From NCBI GenBank assembly GCA_029204225.1, contig CM055093.1:28531777-28595776 (forward strand): a stretch of 64,000 nucleotides of DNA. The letters run 5' to 3'. Under the pieces are notes generated by a model. That model was not told the origin of the DNA. It was given only the letters and a program-made list of their open reading frames with translations, and ran no database searches. Below, one piece after another: positions 12,788 to 24,014 of this stretch. Within the stretch, counting starts at the first letter, position 1. The number at the start of each line of letters is the position of its first letter. This DNA is from Diphasiastrum complanatum. Its lineage: Eukaryota > Streptophyta > Lycopodiopsida > Lycopodiales > Lycopodiaceae. The position numbers and the translations under genes are program-made.

Positions 12788-13750
12788 GTGATATATCACG
12801 AACACATTGACGTAGATCCACCACCGATGGACAATCCAAGACCCTTTGTATCTCACACAGTTTGGAACTTCCTCAAAATCGACCTCCCAAGGTTTGATGG
12901 AAAGGGAGATCCGCGATTATTCTTTCAAATCTACTCTCAGGCATGTAGGGCCTATGGAGACAACAGACCGCAAGAGCTGTTAATGTACTTCAATTTGTGC
13001 TTAATCGATACTGCGAAAGGTTGGTACTTCAATCTTGAGCAAAACGAATGAGACAATTGGAATATCTTATAGGCCGAGTTCATCACTTGTTTCAAAACCA
13101 TCCGCTTCCTCTCCGATCTCTTCTTGCAATAAGGACGTATCCACATGGATAAGAAGAATGAATCCATGATTGATTATATTGAATGGATCAGGAGATTGCA
13201 CGGTAAATGCGACCTTGATAGTGTCCCAGACTACAACATCCTAACATGGTTCATGGTAGGACTATCCAAGGGAATCAGACAGCAAATGAAATGAAGAGAC
13301 AAGTATGTGTCTTTTCAAGTAGCCTGTGTTGATGATAGTAAAGCACTAGTTCAGACTCTGATAACTCCGACCAAGAGAAACATCGTCGAAAAAAAAGAAG
13401 AGCCAAACATAAGGATAAGCTACATGATGATGCTTCTACCTCTACGGCCAATAACGTTGACTCCATCATATCTGCCATAGAAAAGTTGCACACCTAGAGC
13501 AATGAGCAGTTTAGAAAGCTCACCACCAACCTTACCGCGATTGGTGACCAAAAGCTGAAAGCGCAACCAGGACCTACCCATGCACATCCTAGGAGAGAAT
13601 CCACCTAGTGTCCAAACTACGTTGGCAACCACACATGAACTGAATACTCGCAGTTAAGACAAAGGTTAGAGCGGCCTGCACGTTATTGCCATATCTGTAA
13701 TATGGGCAATCATGACACAACAGACTGCCAAGACAACCTCAAAAACCAAG
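12788..13750 (+). pseudogene. gag: Ty3/gypsy gag remnant with zinc knuckle
   Basis: The frame shows a gypsy-type retrotransposon gag: LPRFDGKGDPRLFFQIYSQ, then AKGWYFNLEQNE, AEFITCFKTIRF, ESMIDYIEWIRRLHGKC, TWFMVGLSKGIRQQM, and finally a CCHC zinc knuckle (C-x2-C-x4-H-x4-C, 13,687-13,728: CHICNMGNHDTTDC). Gag packages the element RNA, and the knuckle binds nucleic acid. In-frame stops follow LEQNE, NIL, LFLQ and QQMK, and the frame drifts after 13,290, so it is dead. No protease or RT follows: at about 13,800 the similarity ends, and a copia scrap on the other strand begins at 14,225. Confidence 0.75.
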
Positions 13751-13955
13751 CAACATGCCCACCAGCATCAAATCTTACAGCCTGAGAGCAAGACAAAAGT
13801 CAACCCGAGGGTGAAAATGATCAACGGTCGTATGCTTCCCCCCACTCTCTTGTAAATCCAAGATTGCTGTAATTTATCCATGAGATCGGACAGAATGCGC
13901 ATGAGCATTCTAGTATAAAGATCTCTTTTTATAGCAAGGAGGCATTTTGCACTCT
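13751..13955. other. No gene between gag remnant and copia scrap
   Basis: Short unassigned stretch. It may be the degraded end of the gypsy gag, but no motif can be shown. Confidence 0.4.
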
Positions 13956-14225
13956 TTATGAGAGTTCTATTCTACTTCTTATCAATCTTATTTGATTGGG
14001 CAGAGCACCACCATTGCTCTTAGTTGATGAAAAATGAACATCTAAATGCACAAGATAAAAATGATGAGTGGATGAGATAGTAGACCTTGGGAATGGCAAA
14101 TTGTGTGCTTTTTCCAAAGCACATGCTTCACAAGCCTTACCATGATTTGCCAAAAATTTAGACAAGCCAATTGCCTTCTCCTCCTTGATCATGGATTGCA
14201 TGGATTTGAAGTCGGGATGGCCCAA
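13956..14225 (-). pseudogene. Copia GAG-pre-integrase fragment
   Basis: Reads MGHPDFKSMQSMIKEEKAIGL, then GKACEACALEKAHNLPFP and LVHLDVHFSSTKSNGGA. This is the HHCC zinc region at the protease-integrase boundary and the start of integrase, very like the three other copia elements in the window. Nothing else of this copy is present, so it is an isolated scrap of about 270 bp. Confidence 0.85.
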
Positions 14226-14584
14226 CCTTTCATCTTAGAAATGCTTTTCACCTCCAATGGAAGCTGCCCTCAAAAATATTCATACCTCGCTCTACACTTC
14301 TCAATTTCTGATCATCTTTTCACTGCATTGTCCTTACAAACCTACTGATTGATAAGTGGTGATAAATTTCATGCATCTAAACCATTTCGAGATCCCGACC
14401 AATGCAAAATTTACATGATGGATAAGGTGGCCATGATAATTATAACAAGATAAAATCTGAATTTTTAGATTTTCTTTACACAAAAGAATCGATCACTTAG
14501 TCAGTTATTTTTTTTATCTGAAAATCTTAAAAACCCTAGCTATGAAAAAAATCCTAAAATAAATTCGTCAAATCCGTGCGCCCG
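14226..14584. other. No gene; AT-rich sequence
   Basis: No coding region or repeat structure seen. Confidence 0.4.
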
Positions 14585-14636
14585 CACACATACACACACA
14601 CACACTCTCTCTCTCTCCTTTAAAACTCTAAAAAAA

Positions 14637-14698
<62 letters not shown>
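14585..14698. repeat. Compound (CA)n/(CT)n microsatellites
   Basis: CA then CT repeats at 14,585-14,618 and CT then CA repeats at 14,639-14,698. Confidence 0.95.
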
Positions 14699-14699
<1 letters not shown>

Positions 14700-14879
14700 G
14701 ACTCGAATTTAGAGAATTTTTCTCACACACACGCTCTACTCGACTCGACTTGAAACCATGCTTTGACTTTCTTAATGCTATCAGTCTATTTATTAAATGC
14801 CTTAGTTAATAAATTTTTAATCATTTTTTTGGCGTCAATCGGGATTCAGAGGGTTGTTTAGAAGTATTTTGAACACAAC

Positions 14880-15102
14880 ATGCTTTGAATTTTAAAGTAT
14901 TTTTGGAGACTTGAATTTTCGAGAGTATTTATCGTGAACATTTCGACAGAGAAATCTTCGCAAAATTCTCGCACTTGAAATTTTTGCCAAAAATACTCTT
15001 TGTCTCTCAAAAAATTTAACTCTCTCTCTCTAAATTTTTTTCGAAATTTTCGAGAGAATTTTTCGTGAAAATTTTTGCGAGAGAGAATTCGCGAAAATTT
15101 TC

Positions 15103-15151
<49 letters not shown>

Positions 15152-15208
15152 TTTTCGCAAAAAATTCTCTTTTTCTTTCGAAAATTTCGTGAAATTTTTT
15201 AACTCTCT
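14880..15208. repeat. Low-complexity GCGAAAATTTT-type words with (CT)n
   Basis: Repeated variants of CGAAAATTTTCG, GCGAGAGA and TTTCGTGAAAATTT surround a CT tract (15,104-15,146). The same word family fills 60,640-61,480, also beside CT/GA microsatellites. No coding potential. Confidence 0.7.
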
Positions 15209-15209
15209 C

Positions 15210-15687
15210 TGTAAGAAATAAACAGGATTCCCTTTAAGATGAGGATAGGAGAACACAATAGGAGAGACTATGGAGCCAAACCGCCCAACCAATCCTAGAT
15301 CAAAACAGGATCTAGCTCCCAAGCCATGCCATGTGAAGCAAGAGGAGAAGAGAGAACCTGGTAACCTAAACCCAATATGTCGACGAGAGAATTTCTACCT
15401 CATTATATAGAGAGTAGAGTCCTGTGCATGAAACCATGCAACCCTTATGCAGGTCACCTATAAAGAGATCACATCTCTTCATGCAGTCCTCCTGTCCATA
15501 TCTTTCACACAGACATGCAATGCTCCAAATGACTCAATTAGAGCGTTTGGGTCCTCTCAAGGTTATTAGTCACAAACAAGCCTTGACATGGAATTAAATC
15601 GCGGCGTGACCAATAATCTTGAGTACTGGAGGGCCGGTCTACTATATTAGGACTATTCCAGGTCCTTAACAGAATATGGCCATAACA
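15210..15687 (-). repeat. Element N LTR (minus orientation)
   Basis: In element orientation it starts TGTTATGGCCATATTC and ends TTTCTTACA, about 478 bp with TG...CA ends. Its PPT (AAGGAGGGGAGAA on the minus strand) lies immediately to the right at 15,688-15,700, so it is a 3' LTR of a leftward element. An identical arrangement in the opposite orientation lies at 20,046, giving a tail-to-tail pair. A TATA-like TATATAGAGAG lies near 15,405. Confidence 0.85.
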
Positions 15688-18600
15688 TTCTCCCCTCCTT
15701 AAATTGCTTCTATCCTTAGAAGCTCCAAAACAACAGGAAAAAATTATAGTTTCTTTAACTTTCAGTATTAACCGAGAAAATCATTATCCTTAATCTAACT
15801 TTCATATCAAAAAAGTGCCCAGAAATAAACCTATTTCCAATCGTTAATCTCTGTTTTGACAAACCAACTCTAGTTTGAAAAGTACACTAAGAGATATATT
15901 TCCTCAACATGGTTATATTCAACATAAGTTGCAAAGTTCTTCCCAGATTGCAAGTTAAAATTGAATTTTTTTTTTTCTGTTGAATTCCGAACTTGGGTTA
16001 AAGTTTAAAATATGTTATGTGTCCAGAATATTTCTAATTGATATTGATTGTTAGAAATGGATCAAGTTAACGTTTGTGCAAGATACTCGCCAAAATTGAT
16101 TTTAAAATCGTCAAACAAAAAGAAATGACCAGATAACATGAGTGAGGATAGAACTCTTTATCCAATCAGTGGAATCTTGTTTGGATATAGTTTAAGAGTT
16201 TCTAAAATCCTATTGGTAGGATTTTCATTCATGTAATTTCGTAATTTAAGTTTGAATAGTTTTGTTAATAATGACGGAATAATGCCAAACCAGTCAATAA
16301 AAAGAGAAACAGTCCAATTTTACTGGATAATTTGTAATTGATAGGAACTGATCAAAAGTATAGAACTGATTTTATTTCCAATAGAATCCTATGGTGAATT
16401 ATATTCAAAAGATCAGACTAGTAGTGTTTTTCATACTAGTAGATGATTTTTGATATATCAGATATTCAGCCCAGGTATAGGACATAAATGAAATTATTTT
16501 AGACTTTTTCCTATAGTAATTAGTTTTTAAACATTTACTAATATTACGTCTTCTTGATACCTTGGCTGAAAGATTTTTAGAAAACTGAAAATTCTAAGGA
16601 GGAAAGAAGAGTGGACATCAGAGGTAGTAAGTGTGATCGGGAAATGTATTTTGCAGTTAGGATTTTGGTAATCCCAGTAAATAATTGCTTAATACCTGAT
16701 ATTAATTTCCTAGATATAATTCATTTAGTTAAATTCATAGCTTATATCTTTGTAACCATTGAGTTATTCGCAATTTTGGATGTCAATTGTGATATTAGAA
16801 GTAGAATCTGATATATGGATTACATTGGATCTATTAGTTGATAGAAGCTCGTCCCTAGAGTTGATGCTCTTGGATCCATGGGGACTTGAAGCTTATCATT
16901 AACCTGTAAGGATCAGAATGTAGTGTTGAACCATGTTAATTCTTCTGTTTAGATCACAGGATCAGGTGTGGATTTGTGGTATCCATCTGATGGGCATGCC
17001 AGTCATCGAATAAATGGATTCTCCAGTGTTTGGGAACAAGAGATAATATCCTATAGTGATTATAGGACAGCTAGATGATCAATGGATCTCTAGATAAGAC
17101 GATTAAGGATTTTTTGGAAGGAAAAGCTAATGGTATGGGACATCAGTAATTTTGAAAAGGAAATTCTAGGACTGTAAAGATCTGATGATCAATGGGTGTT
17201 TTAGTACCTAGTCGCGATATGAGAAAAATAAAACCGTTTGATCAAATGTGGGGTATTTTGGAAAATTTTGAGGTTTAATCTAGATCCCAATGTGGTATCT
17301 CATTATTTACAAAATTAGAAGCCCTCAAATCTATTTCTTGCTTTCTTAATTAATCTTTTACTTCTTAGTAATTTTTCGAATATAGACATCAACTGGGTTA
17401 TATGATTCTTTCCAACATGAAGTTATTCTTCTGAAAAACTATTATGTCATATAAATTACTACTTGTGGGAATGGACTTGGAATTCAAAAAATTCTAAGGT
17501 TAAAGTATTTCAATTTCTTAAATCTTGAATATCTCTTTTTGCATAAATGGATTTCGATAGAATGGTAGTTTCTATCACTCAGGTTAAAAATATTTGAAGG
17601 AAAAGTCTTGTTGGTAATAGAGTGAATCTTTTAGTGGATCCACTTATTATTGACTTTTTCATGTGTTTAGATATTTTCATATTCATCTTTCCAGTTAACT
17701 TTTATTGAAATTTATAATTTCATTAAAAGGAGGGGTGAAGTGGTGGAATATGATTCTATTTGGAAATCTATAGGTTGCATGGTTTCGGAAGAGAACCAAC
17801 TGTGGTATAGAAATGATATATGTCTTAAAGTAATTTTGGATAGATTTAGAGTAAGATACCTAATTGGAGCTTGTTGAAAAAGAGAAATTCTTTAGGGATT
17901 GTGTGAAAAACCTGGAACTAGAACATGTTTGAAAGTTGAATCATTGTCTATAGGTAGTACAGTGAATGGTCAAAGATTACTAGTTCCATTTGGGTTTGAA
18001 TAGAATTAAGTTTGATTAGAAGTTAACTCTGAGAGTTCTGTATTGGATCAACATAATCTTAGTTTGAGTACTAGGATCAGAGAGCGGTTGATTGAATGAG
18101 TGAAATTATGTAACTAGAGGTAAGTTGGATTGGAAAACTGTTGAGATTGAATGTTATTCGTCTCAAAGATTTCTCAGAGATGTTATTTACTCATGCGAAA
18201 TAGAAAATATTTTGTAGCTGAGTTACAAGATCTCACTGAGATGTGTGAGTAACATATGTGGGTTTTGGAAAAATCTACCAGATAAAAATATGCTTATGTA
18301 CTGGGTCATAGTGAGATTATTCACATATGTGCACGATTAATCTTGTATGAATCTACTGTGTATTCTTGGTTACTAGAGTTATTTGGTGCACTTAACCTAG
18401 TCGGTGAACATAAACATATGATCAAGTATTGTATTGACAGATACTTGCAGAGTTAACAAATCTTTGTATGGAAGAGTTACGGATTAACTTATAAATGATT
18501 TGGATAAGGATCTAAATGTGGTGTCATACTAGTATAATTGAGATCTGCACCTAGACATTTGAGACATAAGAATCATTGGCAATTAACTTGAGTAGTTGAT

Positions 18601-20045
18601 TACTCCAGGATGAAATTAATTGGTAAAACGATCAGTGTGATGTGGATTCACCGGGAACTGATGGTTTTGAATTATATTGCTTGTAAGACGCATGATTAGT
18701 AAATCATTTGGATTCATCAGTTAAAATTGTGTGCATTGGATATACAATATTCTTGGAATATAGTATTCCTTAGTTAAGGAATAGACTCAGCTCATTAGTG
18801 ATTGTATCCCAGAGCGCTCAATTGGATAACAAATCATAATGAATCCAAGAATAATATCAGAATTGATATTCAGCAGGACTTTGGGTATGTAGTTTTGATT
18901 CTAGATTGTAATCTGAAGTTTTTTTGTAGTTGAAGATGATTGTCATTTTGGTATACGTTCAGTCTTTAATTTCCAGTTGTTATAGAACTTGAGTCTTGCA
19001 TTTCAGTTAAAGAATTTTGTTTGAAGAATATTCCTAAATCCAGTATATTCTTAGTGGAAAGATTTTGGAATGATTCTTACTTTTATTGAGTTATGTTGGA
19101 CATATACTCTAGTATCCTGTAAATGATTATGGGTTTTGGATTCTAGAAAATAATGGTTGACGAATCATACGAATCTAAATATTTATGATTGATGGATCAT
19201 AAGTAGATACTTAATTATTGTCAGAGGATTATTCGAAATTGTGATGATTCTTAGGTGTGACGATTAAGTCCTGGTCTATTAATTGAGTAAGAATTTGAAT
19301 CAGTGTTTTGAATCTCTCTACTCCAGTATTTTAATTGAGAACCTATGGATCTCACAAACATTATCTTATCTAGTGGATGCTATTCTACTATAATTTATGG
19401 TTTACAGATGCTTGAGTACAGTTCTTCATTTATTTGGATCTCCAGTTATCATAGGAGACAGACAAGTCTATTAAGATGAATGAATGTTATTTTCTTGTAT
19501 TTGGTGCTAAAAACGGGAGCATTTAATTCAAAAGAGTATTTGGGATACTCAGAGTTGAGTTTTAATCATTTTATATCTTAATGATTTTCCTAGAGATTCT
19601 AGTTGAATGAATTATCATATCCTAGAATTAGATTCTAAGGATAGTTGTACTTGGAAGTTTTTTATAAATTGTCTGTTAGAGTTTGTGGATAATTTCAGAC
19701 TGTAATTATTATTTCTTTTCTTTAACTTTAATCTCCTAAGTTAGGGAATATTTCACTCAGTGGTCGATGTAAGTGTTTTACATGAAGGTGATGTTACTAA
19801 CTTGTGTTAAGTGTAATCTAGTTGAGAAATTTATTGCTTAGTGTACTTTTTCAAACTTGAGTCGTACTCCAGAACAAAGATTAACAACTGAAAAATTGAT
19901 TATCTCTGAGTACTTGTCTGATATGAAAGTCAAACTAAGGATAATCATTTCGTAGGTTAATATTGAAAGTTAAAAGAATTGTTCATGTAATTTTTTCCTG
20001 TTTTAAGGAGCTTCTAAGGATAGAGGCAAGTTAAGGAGGGAAGAA
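15688..20045 (+). repeat. Element N internal region, non-coding, with an inverted left end
   Basis: No open frame longer than about 66 codons. The first 250 bp or so (15,688 to about 15,940) are the inverted copy of the 3' internal end seen at about 19,790-20,045. The strand switch falls between about 15,940 and 16,290. The rest is plus-oriented internal sequence that aligns with 43,130-44,405, 47,120-50,150 and 57,208-58,602. It ends with the polypurine tract TTAAGGAGGGAAGAA (20,031-20,045), directly before the plus LTR. Conserved but non-coding internal sequence is typical of large non-autonomous (LARD-like) retrotransposons. Confidence 0.75.
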
Positions 20046-22268
20046 TGTTATGGCCATATTTGGTTAAGGACCTGGAATAGTCCTAATATGGTAGACCGGC
20101 CCTCTAGTCATTAGGGCCCTTTTTGGACTCAAAAAGGGCCTCTTCCTTGCCTAAACAGGTTTGTTAATCATAATTAGTTTAGTGTTAATCAATCCTACGT
20201 GGCACTTTTACCTTGGGTTACCACATAGGGTGAGCAAGAGTTAAGGGCTAAATATAGGTCCCATCATCCATAGACTTTTGTAGGTACTTTGTAAGGCAAG
20301 GCTAGCATATTCATTGTCTTGGTTCCAATAGGACAACAGCTAGGGCTCTAGGTGGGACATAGACTTGCAGGCCTCATTTAATGCCCAAGTACATTTTAAA
20401 TTTGAAAATTGCTTATGAATTTTATTCAACCCACTTTTGTGTCCCCCTTCACATTCAAACTAAGACTACCTCACTTTCATTAGCCTTTCACATAACAATT
20501 TATTTTTTTCAGATGGATATCATTTTTTTCAAAATTGACCTTTGGAATACATTTTCATTTCGCCATGGATTTAGTCTGTTTGACCTCAGAACCTCAAAAA
20601 AGGTGTTTATAAGTCAATTTCTTTTTATTAGTTTGCAAACAGAAATATATTCCGAAAGCTAGTTTTTCGTTTTTTTGGCCCGAAATCGCGATTTTTGGCC
20701 GTTTCGCTTCATCAGAAGGCCAAAAATTGCGTTTCGGACCAAAAAACTATTTTTTTTTTCAAAAATCGTTTGACTTCAAACGGCCCAAAATCGCGCCTTA
20801 GCGTGATTTTGAAAAAAAAAATAAATTTGTTCTAAAATGCAATTTTTGGCCTTTTGATGGAGCGAAACGGCCAAAAATCGCGATTTCGGGCCAAAAAAAC
20901 GAAAAACTGGCCTCCGGGGGATACATTTTTGTTTCGCTATGGATTTAGTCTGTTTGACCTCAGAACCTCAAAAAAGGTGTTTATAAGTCAATTTGCTTTT
21001 ATTAGTTTGCAAACAGAAATATATTCCGGAGGCCAGTTTTTCGTTTTTTTGGCCCAAAATCGCGATTTTTGGCCGTTTCGCTTCATCAGAAGGCCAAAAA
21101 TTGCGTTTCGGACCAAATTTTTTTTTTTTTTTCAAAATCACTCTAAGGCGCGATTTTGAAAAAAAAAAAAATTGCTTTTTGGTCCGAAACGCAATTTTTG
21201 GCCTTCTGATGAAGCGAAACAGCCAAAAATCGCGATTTCGGGCCAAAAAAACGAAAAACTGGCCTCCGGGATATATTTCTGTTTGTAAACTAATAAAAAC
21301 AAATTGACTTCTAAACACTTTTTTTGAGGTTCTAAGGTCAAACAGACTAAATCCATGGCGAAATGAAAATGTATTCCAAAGGTCAATTTTGAAAAAAATG
21401 ATATCCATCTGAAAAAAATAAATTATTTGTTATGTGAAAGGCTAGTGAAAGTGAGGTAGTCTTAGTTTGAATGTGAAGGGGGACACAAAAGTGGGTTGAT
21501 TAAAATTCATAAGCAAGTTTCAAATTTGAAATGTACTTGGGCATTAAATGACGCTTGCAAGTCTATGTCTCACCTAGAGCACTAGCTGTTGTCCTATTAT
21601 TGGCTACTAGGTACTGTGTGTAGCTATTGTTGGTTACTAGGTACTTTCAAGTGTATCCATATAGGGTTAATGTAGGGTTAATGCTAGAGGTGTACTTTGT
21701 GGGCCCACACTTGATTTAATCTACACCATTGAATCTGCCATGTCATATGGACCATTCCTGCTCAATTGTCACACTTTTATTGGTACACGTGTCGTCATTA
21801 ACACTAATCCAGATTAGTGAAGAGGCCCTTTTTCAGTTCAAAAAAGGCCCTAATGGTTTGAGATTATTGGTCACGCCATGATTTAATTCCATGTCAAAGC
21901 TAGTTTGTGACTAATTACCTTGAGAGGACCCAGACACTCTAATTGAGACATATGGAGTATTGCATGTCTGTGTGACGGATATAGACAGGAGGACTGCATG
22001 AAGAGATGTAATCTATTTATAGTTGACCTGCATGGGGATTGCATGGTTTCATGCACAGGATTCTAATCTCTATATAATGAGGTGGGGGTTCTCCCATCGA
22101 CATATTGGGTTTATGTTATCAGGTTCTCTCTTCTTCTCTTGCTTCACATGGCATGGCTTGTGGGCTAGATCCAGTTTTGATCTAGGATTGGTTGGGCGGT
22201 TTGGCTCCATAGTCTCTTCTATTGTGTTTTCCTATCCTCATCTTAGGGGCAATCCTTTAGGGTCATAC
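20046..22268 (+). repeat. Element N LTR (plus orientation), split by a foldback transposon
   Basis: Begins TGTTATGGCCATATTTGG at 20,046, is interrupted at 20,111-21,853, and resumes GAGATTATTGGTCACGCC through GATTGGTTGGGCGGTTTGG to about 22,268, where the gypsy LTR begins. It lacks the last few bases next to the primer-binding site. The TATA box region near 22,070 (CTCTATATAATG) matches the other copies. Confidence 0.8.
20111..21853. mobile_element. Foldback/TIR DNA transposon inside an N LTR
   Basis: Terminal inverted repeats of about 30 bp (20,114-20,143 and 21,821-21,850, 27 of 30 matching) begin GGGCCCTTTTTGG and are flanked by TTA and TAA. Each end is itself a small hairpin, GGCCCTTTTT facing AAAAAGGGCC. 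Further in, long imperfect arms match in inverse orientation (about 20,280-20,660 against 21,265-21,610). The centre alternates copies of a module containing GGCCGTTTCGCTTCATCAGA in both orientations (near 20,700, 20,850, 21,070 and 21,210). Open frames of 80-146 codons here arise from the inverted modules and have no recognisable domain, so it is non-autonomous. The hairpin-rich ends and TTA/TAA flanks are Harbinger/Tourist-like, but the family is uncertain. Confidence 0.75.
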
Positions 22269-22789
22269 TATAAGGGAAGCTCCTTAGATCCTTCTTACAA
22301 ATCCTAAACACAAAAGGATAACATACTGTGGAAAAACCACCCAATCAAGTAGAAGCATCCAATCAATCTCTAGAAGCCTCCCCCCAAGCCAAGGGACAAG
22401 AAGCATGAATGTAGAGTGAGAGCCTGGCAATGACTCAAGAACCATGATGAGGAGTAGGGCGAGTTTGGACCTCTTATACAGAGCCTAATGCATCCTGGGC
22501 ATATAACCATGCATAGCCCTATGTTCCGTATACATAAATTCACCTAGAATAGAGTTCTATGCATGGACCAACTATTCATAGAATTGCTATTGATAACTCT
22601 ACACATGCATACACTGTCTGATACCTTGTCTAAACTCCACTTAGTCTATTCTGGGCCTCACAAGGATATTAGTTACTTTCGGGTCACGTCCAGTATGACG
22701 TGGTATAACTAACAGCTTGTTTCATTAGAGTATCGTGTATCCAAGACTAGGAGTATATTGTATCCTATGTACTGGTCATGGATATAACA
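22269..22789 (-). repeat. 3' LTR of the chromodomain gypsy element
   Basis: About 521 bp, in element orientation TGTTATATCCATGACC to GCTTCCCTTATAG. The same sequence recurs as the 5' LTR at 28,703-28,914 plus 35,078-35,385. On its right lies the purine-rich boundary TAAGGATAGAAACAAAGAA, then the end of pol, as expected for the 3' LTR of a leftward element. Its left neighbour is the truncated plus LTR of element N. Confidence 0.88.
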
Positions 22790-22805
22790 TTCTTTGTTTC
22801 TATCC

Positions 22806-24014
22806 TTAGAAACTAAAATTTGGTAAATTCTTCTTTATGCTATCAACTCTCTCCCAGGAATCATCATCCTCAGTACGACCCTTCCACTGAATTAAGCACT
22901 CAGAGATAGAATGATTTCTCAATTGTTTATCTCTGGTTCCGAGCACTTTCTTAGGTTTCAAAGGTACACTAAGCAACAAATCTTCCAAATGGGATAAATC
23001 CTCATCTGATCCAACTATATCACCATCGTGTAAACTTAGTTTCAAATGACTTACATGAAACACTGGGTGTGCAGTCGATTTTCCTTGAAGATTGAGTTCA
23101 TACGCCAATGAACCAATTCTACGTACAATCCTGAAAAGTCCTCAATAATGGGTAGACAGCTTATAATGCTTCCCTATACGTAACGTCTTAGAATCTTTTG
23201 GAATCCTAAGATATACCCAGTCATCAACTTTAAAATCTCTTGGAGATCTCTTAAGATCGGTATAGTGTTTAGCTCTATTCTGAGCACTCCGGATACTATT
23301 CTTAGCCACTTGCAACATTTTTTGCATAGAAATCAGCAACCTTCTAGATCTTAATAGACTTCGTCTCAACATTACTGGAGATCTAGGTTGAAAATCGTAC
23401 ATAAGCATAAAAGGACTGTAACCTATAGCAGAATGTTTTCTACTATTATATGCAAACTCAACTAGTGGGAGATAATTTTCCCAATGAGATTGCCTATGAG
23501 AAACATACGTCCTCAAAATATCTTCCATAGTTGGATTAGTCCTTTCTGTCTGGCACTCTGATTTAGGATGATCAGAAGAACTCAAACTCAAAGAAGTTTC
23601 CAGTTTATGGAATACTGCTGACCAAAAGTGACTTGTGAACTTAGGATCTCTATCACTGACAATGTCACATGGCAGACCATGCAGCCGAAATAATCTTTCA
23701 ACAAATATCTGGGCTAAATCAGAAGCCTTTATAGTTGACTTGACTAGTATGAATGCAGCTAACTTAGTTAACCGATCCACTACAACCCAAATAGAATCAT
23801 TTTGTCGTTGGGTCTTTGGAAGTCCAACTACAAAATCCATAGACATGCTTTCCCATTTCTTATATGGGATATCTAACAGATGCAACAAACCACCAGCCTT
23901 ATGGCGTTCAGCCTTTGCTAGTTGACAAGGCTTGTATTTAACAACATATGACTTGACATATGGCTTGAGCTTTGGCCATGTTCCAAATCTTACCAAAATG
24001 AAAATCTGATTCAT
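22806..24014 (-). pseudogene. pol: Gypsy integrase with C-terminal chromodomain
   Basis: The C-terminal half of a chromovirus polyprotein. The integrase keeps the zinc-binding tail (CQLAKAERHKAG), the catalytic core pieces SMDFVVGLP, DRLTKLAAFI, IVSDRDPKF and QTER, then WENYLPLVEFAYN and the GPY-like linker. The last 300 bp encode VFHVSHLKL and a chromodomain (ECLIQWKGRTEDDDSWERVDSI), a module that in chromoviruses directs integration by binding chromatin. The usual HPQTDGQTER block is degraded (HPKSECQTER) and a frame break lies at about 23,110-23,140, so it is inactive. Confidence 0.9.

Noticed and set aside
16611-16811. Short open frames in the element N internal region, with relatives at 43,574 and 47,486
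   Set aside because: The copies match as DNA but their reading frames are broken differently and show no domain, so the conservation reflects shared repeat origin, not protein.
20381-21408. Several open frames of 82-146 codons with repeated Phe-rich peptides
   Set aside because: They come from inverted and repeated non-coding modules of the foldback transposon; the same peptide appears on both strands because the DNA is inverted.
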